Notes: generated from the letters alone by a model not told the origin. Positions 1 through 7,034 are shown, counted from the first letter of the stretch. The stretch: 10,285 bases of DNA from Erysipelotrichaceae bacterium (GCA_024709285.1 JANJWY010000064.1:1-10285), one strand, 5' to 3'. Numbers and translations are program-made.

Positions 1-1194
1 ACCGAGAACCGGCATTAAGAATGCTGGCAAGAAGGTAATCAATAAACCATGACCGAATGCACCAATGACTGCACCTTTGCGACCGCCGGTAGCATTACCG
101 AAGACACCCGCAGTAGCACCGCAGAAGAAGTGAGGAATGACGCCTGGAAGAATCAAAGGCAATGCCAATGTACTACCCAAAGCGACCAAGATACCTAAAC
201 CGACCAAACCGCCAGCGAAAGATACCAAGAAACCAATTAATACTGCATTTTCAGCAAACGGGAATACGATCGGACAGTCCAATGCCGGCTTAGCATCCGG
301 AACGATTTTTTCCGAAATACCTTTAAAGGCAGGAACGATTTCAGCGATCAATAAACGAACACCGGCCAAGACGATATAAACACCGCCCGCAAATGTGAGA
401 GATTGAATAACCGAGAACAAGAACCAGTTGATGCCTGTTGTCATTGCCGGATCAAAACCTTCTTTAAACGAAGCGATGACCGAAACAAGGACAAAGAACA
501 TAAACATAGTCAATGAAATCGCAACCGAAGTATCGCGTAAGAACGATAAACGTTTCGGGAATTTGATTTCTTCTGTGGATTTCGATTCTTTACCGAAAAT
601 CGACCCCAACCAAGCAGAGAAAACATAACCTAAAGTACCAAAGTGACCAAATGCGATGGATTCTTCACCCGTGATTTTGACCATTGTTTTTTGTGCCAAT
701 GCCGGGAAGAATACCATGGTGAAACCCAATAAAGCGGAACCGGCAAGAATCAACTGCCAGCCTTCTAAACCGCCAACCGACAGAACGACAGCAATCAAAG
801 CAGCCATGTAAAGCGTGTGGTGACCCGTCAGGAAAATGTATTTCCATTTTGAGAAACGGGCAAGCAGGATATTGGCAACCATACCAAATGCCATAATCAA
901 TGCGGTAGCTTGAGCATACTCATTTAAAGCCAACGATACGATCGCTTCATTGTTAGGAACAACGCCCTGAACGCCGAATGCAAAGTTGAACAATGCGCCA
1001 AAATAGTTCAGTGCGCCAACCAAGATACCTGCACCGGCACCGATGATAACAAAGCCAAGAATCGTTTTCAACGTTCCTTTAATGACTTCTTCAATCGGAC
1101 GACCTTGTGCAATTAAGCCGATCAATGCCATTGTACCAATGAGCAATGCTGGAGTGGATAATACATCCTGAATAAACACTAATACAGATTCCAT
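1..1194 (-). CDS. ulaA: PTS ascorbate-type transporter subunit IIC (UlaA/SgaT family), 3' end beyond window
   Basis: This is the membrane channel subunit of a PTS permease of the L-ascorbate (UlaA/SgaT) family, which imports its substrate while the EIIB partner phosphorylates it. The frame is open for 398 codons from the ATG to the window edge. E. coli UlaA has about 465 residues, so roughly the last 65 are missing from view. The translation is hydrophobic throughout, with family-typical stretches TGHHTLYMA (residues 123-131), NWFLFSVIQSLTFAGG (256-271), AEIVPAFKGI (284-293) and DCPIVFPFAENAV (306-318). The start is supported by AAAAGGAGGT about 10 nt upstream. It follows the EIIA gene by 47 nt, and that gap is filled by two hairpins. 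Glycine and alanine codons are mostly GGT, GCA and GCT, as in cstA, which may reflect high expression. The family is clear; ascorbate as the actual substrate is inferred from family only. Confidence 0.93.
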   Translation of the reverse strand, partial: MESVLVFIQDVLSTPALLIGTMALIGLIAQGRPIEEVIKGTLKTILGFVIIGAGAGILVGALNYFGALFNFAFGVQGVVPNNEAIVSLALNEYAQATALIMAFGMVANILLARFSKWKYIFLTGHHTLYMAALIAVVLSVGGLEGWQLILAGSALLGFTMVFFPALAQKTMVKITGEESIAFGHFGTLGYVFSAWLGSIFGKESKSTEEIKFPKRLSFLRDTSVAISLTMFMFFVLVSVIASFKEGFDPAMTTGINWFLFSVIQSLTFAGGVYIVLAGVRLLIAEIVPAFKGISEKIVPDAKPALDCPIVFPFAENAVLIGFLVSFAGGLVGLGILVALGSTLALPLILPGVIPHFFCGATAGVFGNATGGRKGAVIGAFGHGLLITFLPAFLMPVLG

Positions 1195-1219
1195 GTAACA
1201 ATTTACCTCCTTTTGTTAC
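1195..1219 (-). promoter_or_regulatory. Hairpin with the ulaA Shine-Dalgarno sequence in its loop
   Basis: On the mRNA strand, GUAACAA pairs perfectly with UUGUUAC (7 bp) around an 11-nt loop, AAGGAGGUAAA, that contains the whole Shine-Dalgarno sequence. The 3' arm ends on the base just before the ATG. The pairing is read directly from the sequence. A role in translational control is inference. The stem is AU-rich, with two G-C pairs, and would be only moderately stable. Confidence 0.55.
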
Positions 1220-1222
1220 TTC

Positions 1223-1241
1223 GTACAATTTCCCCTTGTAC
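1223..1241 (-). promoter_or_regulatory. Intercistronic hairpin between EIIA and EIIC genes
   Basis: On the transcript, GUACAA and UUGUAC pair perfectly (6 bp) around the loop GGGGAAA. The element starts on the base after the EIIA stop codon and ends 28 nt before the ulaA ATG. No U-tract follows, so it is not a normal terminator. It closely resembles the hairpin at 1713-1728 upstream of the EIIA gene, with a compensating change in one base pair. It may be an RNA processing, stability or protein-binding element, or a DNA operator dyad. Confidence 0.5.
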
Positions 1242-1682
1242 CTAATGCCCGAGAGTGAAAAGCCGGTAAATCTCTTCAACGCTCGAAGCGCCTAATATCT
1301 TACCGATAAGATCATCATCACTGAGAATATCAGACAACTTAGCCAGTGTCTGTAAGTGAGATTCACTATCGGATGCGGCCAATGTAATAAGCAACCGTAC
1401 ATCATATCCATCAGATGAGAATTTGATTGGATTGCGCAGAAGCAGAACGGCCAACTGCTTCTTTAACACACCTTGCTCGGGACGTGCATGAGGCAATGCA
1501 ATATTTGGTGCTATAACGTAATACGGACCATACTGGGCTGTATTCTCGATGATAGCATCAACGTAACGACTTTCCACATAACCGTTTTCGATCAACGGTG
1601 CTACCGCTTCAACGACAGCCTGTTTCCAGTCCGCAACCTCATCTTTGATGCGAATATTCTTAAGTTGAATCATTTCTTCCAC
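1242..1682 (-). CDS. ulaC: PTS EIIA component, UlaC-like (fructose/mannitol-type EIIA fold)
   Basis: This is a cytoplasmic phosphocarrier of 146 residues that should accept phosphate from HPr on a histidine and pass it to the EIIB partner of the adjacent UlaA-type EIIC. The domain fills the protein. The phosphorylation-site motif IALPHARPEQG places the active histidine at residue 65, preceded by YGPYYVIAP (51-59). The length is normal for a single-domain EIIA. The start is GTG at 1680-1682, chosen because GGGAGG lies 7 nt upstream. The nearest in-frame ATG, three codons later, would sit about 16 nt from that site. It lies 113 nt after the HAD gene and 47 nt before ulaA. It is clearly related to the C-terminal EIIA domain of the regulator encoded at 2799-4862. 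The family is sure; the symbol rests on similarity and context. Confidence 0.9.
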   Translation of the reverse strand: MEEMIQLKNIRIKDEVADWKQAVVEAVAPLIENGYVESRYVDAIIENTAQYGPYYVIAPNIALPHARPEQGVLKKQLAVLLLRNPIKFSSDGYDVRLLITLAASDSESHLQTLAKLSDILSDDDLIGKILGASSVEEIYRLFTLGH

Positions 1683-1712
1683 ATGCTTTCCTCCCTTTCA
1701 TTTGTTTTCGGA

Positions 1713-1728
1713 GGACAATCCCTTGTCC
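1713..1728 (-). promoter_or_regulatory. Leader hairpin upstream of the EIIA gene
   Basis: The transcript strand reads GGACAA-GGGA-UUGUCC, a perfect 6-bp stem closed by a GNRA-type tetraloop. It sits 30 nt upstream of the GTG start and upstream of the Shine-Dalgarno sequence, with no U-tract after it. It matches the element at 1223-1241 in arm sequence, loop start and distance to the start codon. Function is unknown. It could act as RNA or as a DNA dyad (ACAA/TTGT half sites). Confidence 0.5.
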
Positions 1729-1759
1729 ATATCGTATAAGAATTGCCTGAAAAACTGAA

Positions 1760-1773
1760 GAACAACGTTTTCA
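1760..1773 (-). promoter_or_regulatory. Possible weak cre (CcpA) site upstream of the EIIA gene
   Basis: The minus strand reads TGAAAACGTTGTTC, which fits 11 of 14 positions of the cre consensus TGWAARCGYTWNCW. The central CG core and the left half match, and three positions in the right half do not. Location in the HAD-EIIA gap of a sugar PTS operon makes catabolite control plausible, but this site alone is weak evidence. Confidence 0.3.
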
Positions 1774-1775
1774 CG

Positions 1776-1795
1776 TTGCTTTGTGCAAAAATGCA
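1776..1795 (-). promoter_or_regulatory. Candidate operator for the PRD regulator, copy upstream of EIIA
   Basis: Minus strand TGCATTTTTGC (1785-1795) is identical over 11 bases to 4929-4939 upstream of the regulator gene. In both places it runs into a TTGC-n(4-5)-GCAA dyad; here the arms are 1785-1788 and 1776-1779. It touches the last bases before the HAD stop codon. A shared site for the operon's own activator is the simplest inference. I see only a weak -10 (TATACG, 1733-1738) downstream and no convincing -35. Confidence 0.35.
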
Positions 1796-2809
1796 CTATG
1801 CCATTTTCTTCTTTCGATATGCCAGAAACGCCATGACAGCCATGATGATCGACAACGAAATGTACAATCCGAAATTCCCATTAAATCCATTGACCATCCA
1901 CTCATTTAGCGAAGCAATCGCAAATGCCAGAGAAATCAGAGATGAAATTTTCAATCGTGATCCGTTCATACGGACCAAAACTTCATCGGAATCCAACAAC
2001 ATCAGATTCTTCTCCATCGGAATCAGACCTTCCTTACCTAACGCCTTTGCTAGTCCGTCTTTTAACGGTTCATCAGTCACCGATAATCCCAGTTTATAAA
2101 TATCCGGATGGCCGCCTTTGACCACATATCCCACTTTTGCCTTTGTTAACATTTCAATATCATTGGTATTATCCCCCAAAGCCATGACTTCACTATAAGA
2201 AATACCCAACATTTTCAATGCGGCATCACAACCGACAGATTTGTTTATAGACTTATTGAAAATGTCATAACTGCCCGGATCGAATTCATCATATCGAAGT
2301 GCCGGATGTTTCGAAACAAAATCCTGGACGTTCGAAAGCGGAGCATCCAAAACGATCATATTATACACAGAATGATCCATATGCTCTTTTTGATTCATGC
2401 TGTCCACAGCACTGCTCGAATGACCGATCAGCTTGATCAGTTTCTTCTTCAGTTCCTCACCATGATAAACAACCGTCTTATGATCCATATGAAACGCATG
2501 TTCAATATTTTCGCTTCTTACCCAATCAAGAAAATCTTCTACCAAAGTCTCATTGATTTTCACATCCGAAATGATATTACCTTGCGAATTCTGACAAATA
2601 GCTCCATTGATCGAAACAACGGCATCGGGTTTGATTGCGGAAAGTAACGATTTATCAATGGAATAATGCGTTCTTCCGGTTGCTAAAATAATCTTGATGT
2701 CTGCCTTACGCAAATGCTTGATCGATGCCACTGCACTGGCAGGAAGACGATGAGACCGCTTATCAATCAATGTCCCATCTATATCAAGAATCAATGCTTT
2801 AATCGCCAT
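1796..2809 (-). CDS. Cof-type HAD-IIB phosphatase with a C-terminal two-helix membrane tail
   Basis: This is a probable sugar-phosphate or other small-metabolite phosphatase of the HAD superfamily, Cof/subfamily IIB. All four HAD motifs are visible: D9-I-D11-G-T (nucleophile and acid), LATGRT with Thr44, Lys190 in NKSVG, and GDNTND with Asp213 and Asp217. The catalytic and cap region ends near residue 262. Cof proteins usually stop about there, at 260-290 residues, but this one continues to 337. The extra part has two hydrophobic stretches, about 287-306 and 313-330, and ends in the basic YRKKK, so it probably anchors the enzyme to the membrane with the active site in the cytoplasm. The start overlaps the end of the regulator gene by 11 bp. 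A GAGGT sequence 8 nt upstream supports it and suggests translational coupling. The substrate is unknown; operon context suggests a product of the PTS substrate. Confidence 0.9.
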   Translation of the reverse strand: MAIKALILDIDGTLIDKRSHRLPASAVASIKHLRKADIKIILATGRTHYSIDKSLLSAIKPDAVVSINGAICQNSQGNIISDVKINETLVEDFLDWVRSENIEHAFHMDHKTVVYHGEELKKKLIKLIGHSSSAVDSMNQKEHMDHSVYNMIVLDAPLSNVQDFVSKHPALRYDEFDPGSYDIFNKSINKSVGCDAALKMLGISYSEVMALGDNTNDIEMLTKAKVGYVVKGGHPDIYKLGLSVTDEPLKDGLAKALGKEGLIPMEKNLMLLDSDEVLVRMNGSRLKISSLISLAFAIASLNEWMVNGFNGNFGLYISLSIIMAVMAFLAYRKKKMA

Positions 2810-4862
2810 CTTCCTCTACCTCATCCGCTTTCTTTCGATTCACAATCAACTCATAAACATCACTCGGTAAACGGCAGTCACTCAAATCCGACACAAACTG
2901 ACCATCACTAAACAAATCCATAATATCTTTCATGATACCCAAATGACTGCGCTTATCAATCGGCGCCAGAATGATGACCACAGAGACCGGACGATCCTCA
3001 AAGAACACATCTTCCTCAAGTTTTAATATCGAAACACCCAACGCATTGACACCATCACTGGGCAATGCATGACCCAACGCCAGATAAGGAGCAATGACAA
3101 TATAAGGACCATAATACTCAACATTGGCAATCATGGCATCGATGTAACTTTCCACAATCACATGTTCATTCATCAGCGGTGCTGAGGCAATCGTCAATGC
3201 ACTGCGCCAATCCGAAACTTTATTCAACACCTGAATGCGTGACGGTGACAATACATCACTGAGCCGGATGGACATATGCTTACGACGGTCTTGGGTTTCA
3301 ATCGATCCAAACATTGGCTGAAGTTCCAATATGACACGCTCCAACTGATCATCATTGAGATACTGACCGACAATTTTAACGATTTTATCCAATGTGATCT
3401 GATTGCTTTTCAGTTTCGAAGTGCTGCTTCGTGCAACCCTAGATAAAATCCTCAATCGGTCTTCTTCCGAAATGATCGGATTGACCCGAATGACCGGAAC
3501 CGACGTATTGACATCAACCGTCGAAATAATGAAATCGATGCTTGAAATGTATTTATCAATGTCCTCCACCGGAACGATACCCACAACTTCAATATTGGGA
3601 TGAAGAGATTCCACCTCACCTTTCAACATATTCGCCGTGGAAATGCCATTGGGACAAACCAACAAAATCCGATTGGTCACCATGATGTTTTTCTGACGCA
3701 AAAAACCGCCGAAATGCATGGTAATGTAGGCAATTTCCGCATCCGGGATAGGTAATCCGAGTTTCTTCTTAATGCCTCGTGACGCCTTAACCGTCAGATC
3801 GAATAAATCCGGATAACTGGTACGAATGTCTGCCATCAGCGGATTACCGATCTGAATCCCATATTTATACCGGTAAATCGACATCTTCAAATGATGCGCA
3901 ATCATGGAAACCAATTGTTCCTTATCATCAAAATTGATACATGCCAACAGTTCAAAGTCAGTAACCAATTGTCTTGCCAGATCAAGCACATCCTCCGTCT
4001 GCTCGATCTTCGTCGGAACCTGTACCCGAGAACCCAGTAAATGCATCGAAAGATAAACTTGCTCATTGACATTCAACTGAGGAAAGTAAATTTTAACCAG
4101 CTGAAACTCCTGAGACTGAGTTATTTCTTCAACATCGACTTCATCGATGACAATGGATTCCTTCCTTTTAATGATATTGTTAATCAGGGTGCTTAACGAG
4201 AAAATCATGCCGCTGACATAATTGGTCTGAAGTCTTTCTTCAACCTTCTTCAACTGTTTCATGATCTGGTCGACCTGCTCCGTATCATAGAAGTTCAGTA
4301 ACTTAAACCCCGGTATCGCCCGGTTTTGTAAAAGCGGGATGATCGGTTCAAAGTAATAGAGAAACAAAGCGCGCTGCATGATCAGCGAACCTTCGACCCG
4401 ATAACCGCTATGCGGTTCAAAAATCAGCTCCAACTCATATTTGTTTAATTTCTGTCGGACATTCTTCAAATCATTGAACGCAGTATTGCGGCTTACATCA
4501 CAAATCTGACAGAAATAGTCAACGAATACGGGTTCCGCTTGCCCTAATAAGGAACAAAGAAGAATCTGTGTCCGTTCTTTCGGCTGTAAAAAGTAGTATG
4601 TATGTTCAATTTCACTGCTAAGCAGTTCACTGATTTTCTCTCTTTGAGAAGATGACAAAAACAAGCCTTTGCTTCGCTCGACTTGGATGAAACCGATTTG
4701 ATGTGCTTCAAGCCATTCGTTGATCTTTGTCAGATCATAATAAATGCTGCGCCGGGAAACATTCAGGGTCTTGGCTACTTCAACGATCGAAACATAGTCC
4801 AGATGGGTAAGCAATAAGTTGAGCATCGTCGTACAACGGGTATCCAACGACCAAAGTTGCAT
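2799..4862 (-). CDS. PRD-containing PTS-regulated transcriptional activator (HTH-PRD1-PRD2-EIIB-EIIA)
   Basis: This 687-residue DNA-binding activator of the MtlR/LicR type is likely controlled by PTS phosphorylation. Domains in order are: N-terminal winged HTH (about 12-60, recognition helix near SRRSIYYDL, 36-44); a second HTH (about 95-140, VSRNTAFNDL 123-132); PRD1 (about 190-285, His274 in MHLLGSR); PRD2 (about 300-390, His323/His324 and His383 in MHFGGFLR); a GatB-like EIIB (about 397-480, Cys403 in CPNGIST); and a fructose-type EIIA (about 532-675, His598 in ALGHAL). No His occurs at 211-240, where PRD1 normally has its first one. The EIIA domain closely resembles the separate EIIA encoded at 1242-1682. 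The start has AGGAGGG 6 nt upstream. It is the first gene of the leftward ascorbate-type PTS operon, which it probably activates. It lacks the RNA-binding domain of BglG antiterminators, so DNA binding is expected. Confidence 0.93.
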   Translation of the reverse strand: MQLWSLDTRCTTMLNLLLTHLDYVSIVEVAKTLNVSRRSIYYDLTKINEWLEAHQIGFIQVERSKGLFLSSSQREKISELLSSEIEHTYYFLQPKERTQILLCSLLGQAEPVFVDYFCQICDVSRNTAFNDLKNVRQKLNKYELELIFEPHSGYRVEGSLIMQRALFLYYFEPIIPLLQNRAIPGFKLLNFYDTEQVDQIMKQLKKVEERLQTNYVSGMIFSLSTLINNIIKRKESIVIDEVDVEEITQSQEFQLVKIYFPQLNVNEQVYLSMHLLGSRVQVPTKIEQTEDVLDLARQLVTDFELLACINFDDKEQLVSMIAHHLKMSIYRYKYGIQIGNPLMADIRTSYPDLFDLTVKASRGIKKKLGLPIPDAEIAYITMHFGGFLRQKNIMVTNRILLVCPNGISTANMLKGEVESLHPNIEVVGIVPVEDIDKYISSIDFIISTVDVNTSVPVIRVNPIISEEDRLRILSRVARSSTSKLKSNQITLDKIVKIVGQYLNDDQLERVILELQPMFGSIETQDRRKHMSIRLSDVLSPSRIQVLNKVSDWRSALTIASAPLMNEHVIVESYIDAMIANVEYYGPYIVIAPYLALGHALPSDGVNALGVSILKLEEDVFFEDRPVSVVIILAPIDKRSHLGIMKDIMDLFSDGQFVSDLSDCRLPSDVYELIVNRKKADEVEEDGD

Positions 4863-4882
4863 GATTATCCCTCCTTTTTACC

Positions 4883-4912
4883 ATTCTAACAAATAACCAC
4901 GTGTTATGTCAG
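4883..4912 (-). promoter_or_regulatory. Sigma-A-like promoter of the PRD regulator operon
   Basis: On the minus strand, -35 CTGACA (4907-4912) and -10 TAGAAT (4883-4888) each match consensus at 5 of 6 bases with an 18-bp spacer. The predicted start near 4876 gives a very short leader that begins at the Shine-Dalgarno sequence. The spacer contains an imperfect dyad, ATAAC-n5-GTTAT (4893-4907), that could be an operator. Confidence 0.6.
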
Positions 4913-4917
4913 ACTAT

Positions 4918-4935
4918 TTTTTGCACAGGCAAAAA
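4918..4935 (-). promoter_or_regulatory. Candidate activator-binding palindrome upstream of the regulator promoter
   Basis: A perfect dyad, TTTTTGC-n4-GCAAAAA, is centred near -50 relative to the predicted transcription start, just upstream of the -35 box. This is a usual place for an activator. It overlaps the GCAAAAATGCA sequence (4929-4939) that recurs at 1785-1795. It may be the binding site of the PRD regulator itself. Confidence 0.4.
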
Positions 4936-4944
4936 TGCAAACAT

Positions 4945-4970
4945 AAAAAAACAGGCACGCATGTGCCTGT
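4945..4970 (-). terminator. Rho-independent terminator of the LTA synthase gene
   Basis: The transcript has a perfect 8-bp stem, ACAGGCAC/GUGCCUGU, with a 4-nt loop AUGC and a run of seven U. It begins two bases after the TGA stop codon. It separates this single-gene unit from the regulator operon. Confidence 0.92.
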
Positions 4971-4972
4971 CA

Positions 4973-6940
4973 TCAATTTCCTAATACGATTTGATAGTAA
5001 TCCTGCTCTAAGATCTTCGCCGAATAGAAGAACTTCGCATTGACATACTTAATCATGTTTTTGACATATTGTTCATCTTCCGCATATCCGTCATTCCAAT
5101 AGAAAGTCTTGGTTTTTGCACTGTATCGCCCCTTCTCCGTAATGAAACTGCGATCCACGAAGATGATCAGCGGCTGATTATCCGAAAACATATCCTGACC
5201 CATATACAGCCGCGAGTCATAATCCAATCCCATTAAGTTGGCAATGGTCGGAATGATATCCAATGACGACACCGGTTTGTCAATGACCACCGGACTTTCC
5301 ATGCTATCGACATACAAAATGAACTTACTGCGATACTGCTCAAAGGTCTTGTCGACCGTAAAACCCGCCAACTCATTGATCTCCTCCGGCTGCAAACCAT
5401 AGGGATAATGATCGGCACTGATGGCAATCAGCGTTTTATCCGCAATCCCGGCCTCACGCAAACGCTTCAGTAAATATTCCATCGCCCGGTCAAACTCAAC
5501 TTGTGTAGCCAGATAAGCTCTGACATTGCTTGAATATGGAAGGTTCTCTACGACTGCCTTGTTTTTTGCTGCCATCGAGTTTCCTGTAAAGGTGTATAAC
5601 AAATGTCCGCTCACCGTCATGTAGTACGTATGAAACGGCTGACTGTCAATGTATCGGTCGACCGTGATTTCCATCATCTGTAAATCCGATCGCGGCCAGC
5701 GGTTATCCATGACCAATCCGTTACCCACACCGTAATAATCATACCCCATATTGGGATGCGAAATATCGCGCTTGTAATAGCTGTACGTATGATTGTGAAA
5801 AGCCAGGGTCTTGTATCCCAACGGCCGTAAGTGATTGCCCATGGTATACGGCATATAATTTTCACCGGACACCGGCAGACTCCATACCCCGGCCTTCGGG
5901 ATCAGTCCGGTGGTCGCCACATATTCGCCATCCGAAGTACTGACGCCCCACACCGGATTGTAAAAGTTATTAAATACATAGCCATTGTTAGCCATATGAT
6001 ATAGAGTCGGCGTCGTATCTTCGCGTACCGCATAATGAGAAAAACCTTCCGCGGTAATCAATATCAGATTATAGCCCTCGTAAATCCCGGTCATCTTGTT
6101 CTTATTGGTCGGACGCACATTGGAGAAATACTCATGCATATCCTTGATCGTATCATTTTTAGCCATTTCGATCAGTTGCTTCCAATCGATTTCCAGCACA
6201 TTGTACTCAATGTCATCCTTGGGATCATCCGGATCATTGGGATCCACGATATCATCCGGCTGCCGCTCCATATTTTCCATAAACGGCAATACATCGATGA
6301 TCATGCGCTTGACATCAATACGGATGCTTGTCAGCAATCCCAGCTGACTGATGGAGTCAATGGGATACTCATGATAATAATACGCATCATAAGGAGTCCC
6401 ATTATCCTTTGAACCGAAATTGATCGTTAGCAGTCCGATGACATGGAAAAAGAAGGTGACACTGACCAAAAGCAGAATAAGTTCCCGACGGATGATCAGT
6501 TTCGGTAATCTTTTTCTCAACAAAAGAAAAACAATGAGAGGTGAAATCAATATCGGTAACCATAGCCAGTGATTCTGAAGCATGGCAATGATTTCTCTAT
6601 AAAACTCACCCACCTGAGTCCCGTTTAGCATCGAATAAACCGTATAGAAAGTTTTAAAGAAACTGAAATAGAACAGCTGACTGCCATAGAGTATACAGAT
6701 AAGAACGATAAATATTCCCATGATCCAGCGCTGCGCTTTTCCAAACAGGGCTGTACATAAGGTCAGAAACGCAGAAAATGAGATTGAGAATAATATTGAA
6801 AAGAACAACCCTGACAGTTGAACCGTTAACAGTGTGTTGAACTTAAGAAATACTTCCAAAAACATAATCGTAATAAAGTAGAAACCAAATACTGCGAGAA
6901 TTTCACCAAGACTCGATTCCGGTCTTCTCGTTTTAATCAT
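4973..6940 (-). CDS. LTA synthase family protein (membrane-anchored, sulfatase/alkaline-phosphatase fold)
   Basis: This is a 655-residue polytopic membrane enzyme related to lipoteichoic acid synthase LtaS, which polymerises glycerol phosphate from phosphatidylglycerol outside the cell. Five hydrophobic helices are visible (about 11-33, 43-65, 72-94, 124-141, 153-174), as in LtaS, followed by an extracytoplasmic catalytic domain (about 285-600). Aligned by eye with S. aureus LtaS, the Thr nucleophile is T335 in STSDGEY, the metal-binding Glu is E298 in ITAEGF, the metal-binding Asp-His is D510/H511 in SADHYP, and H446 in VSGHLLY sits near the substrate His. A linker rich in Asp and Pro (about 228-243) lies before the catalytic domain. 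The start has AAGGTGA close upstream. It has its own promoter and terminator, so it is a single-gene unit. It could be a paralogue acting on another phosphoglycerol polymer rather than the main LTA synthase. Confidence 0.9.
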   Translation of the reverse strand: MIKTRRPESSLGEILAVFGFYFITIMFLEVFLKFNTLLTVQLSGLFFSILFSISFSAFLTLCTALFGKAQRWIMGIFIVLICILYGSQLFYFSFFKTFYTVYSMLNGTQVGEFYREIIAMLQNHWLWLPILISPLIVFLLLRKRLPKLIIRRELILLLVSVTFFFHVIGLLTINFGSKDNGTPYDAYYYHEYPIDSISQLGLLTSIRIDVKRMIIDVLPFMENMERQPDDIVDPNDPDDPKDDIEYNVLEIDWKQLIEMAKNDTIKDMHEYFSNVRPTNKNKMTGIYEGYNLILITAEGFSHYAVREDTTPTLYHMANNGYVFNNFYNPVWGVSTSDGEYVATTGLIPKAGVWSLPVSGENYMPYTMGNHLRPLGYKTLAFHNHTYSYYKRDISHPNMGYDYYGVGNGLVMDNRWPRSDLQMMEITVDRYIDSQPFHTYYMTVSGHLLYTFTGNSMAAKNKAVVENLPYSSNVRAYLATQVEFDRAMEYLLKRLREAGIADKTLIAISADHYPYGLQPEEINELAGFTVDKTFEQYRSKFILYVDSMESPVVIDKPVSSLDIIPTIANLMGLDYDSRLYMGQDMFSDNQPLIIFVDRSFITEKGRYSAKTKTFYWNDGYAEDEQYVKNMIKYVNAKFFYSAKILEQDYYQIVLGN

Positions 6941-6963
6941 ACGATCACCTTCAATTCACACAG

Positions 6964-6992
6964 TATATAATATCACAATCCAAAACTTTCAA
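6964..6992 (-). promoter_or_regulatory. Sigma-A-like promoter of the LTA synthase family gene
   Basis: The minus strand has -35 TTGAAA (6987-6992) and -10 TATATA (6964-6969) with a 17-bp spacer. An overlapping extended -10, TGATATTAT, is also possible. It lies about 25-50 nt upstream of the ATG and downstream of the oxidase terminator, where a promoter is needed. Confidence 0.55.
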
Positions 6993-7034
6993 AAGCAAAA
7001 ACCAATAAAATGCATCAATTTCACATTAAGTTTC

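Noticed and set aside
137..628. Plus-strand open frames opposite ulaA, and others such as 1743-2099, 2306-2647, 6035-6412, 7822-8181 and 9916-10275.
   Set aside because: They lie antisense to well-supported genes, have no family resemblance or ribosome sites, and reflect the codon pattern of the real frame.
1..1194. Absence of a separate EIIB as a sign that the PTS is incomplete.
   Set aside because: The EIIC gene runs off the left edge, so an EIIB gene may follow outside the window. The EIIB domain in the regulator is regulatory and is not expected to serve transport.
1242..1673. EIIA starting at the ATG at 1673 rather than the GTG at 1682.
   Set aside because: The ribosome site GGGAGG is 7 nt from the GTG but about 16 nt from the ATG, so the GTG is preferred.
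1731..1765. A promoter for EIIA and EIIC in the HAD-EIIA gap.
   Set aside because: Only TATACG (1733-1738) resembles a -10 and no -35 is convincing. An activator-dependent promoter remains possible, so I did not list it as a feature.
2799..4862. A BglG/LicT-type RNA antiterminator.
   Set aside because: The N-terminus is helix-turn-helix, not the CAT RNA-binding domain, and there are added EIIB and EIIA domains. It is a DNA-binding activator type.
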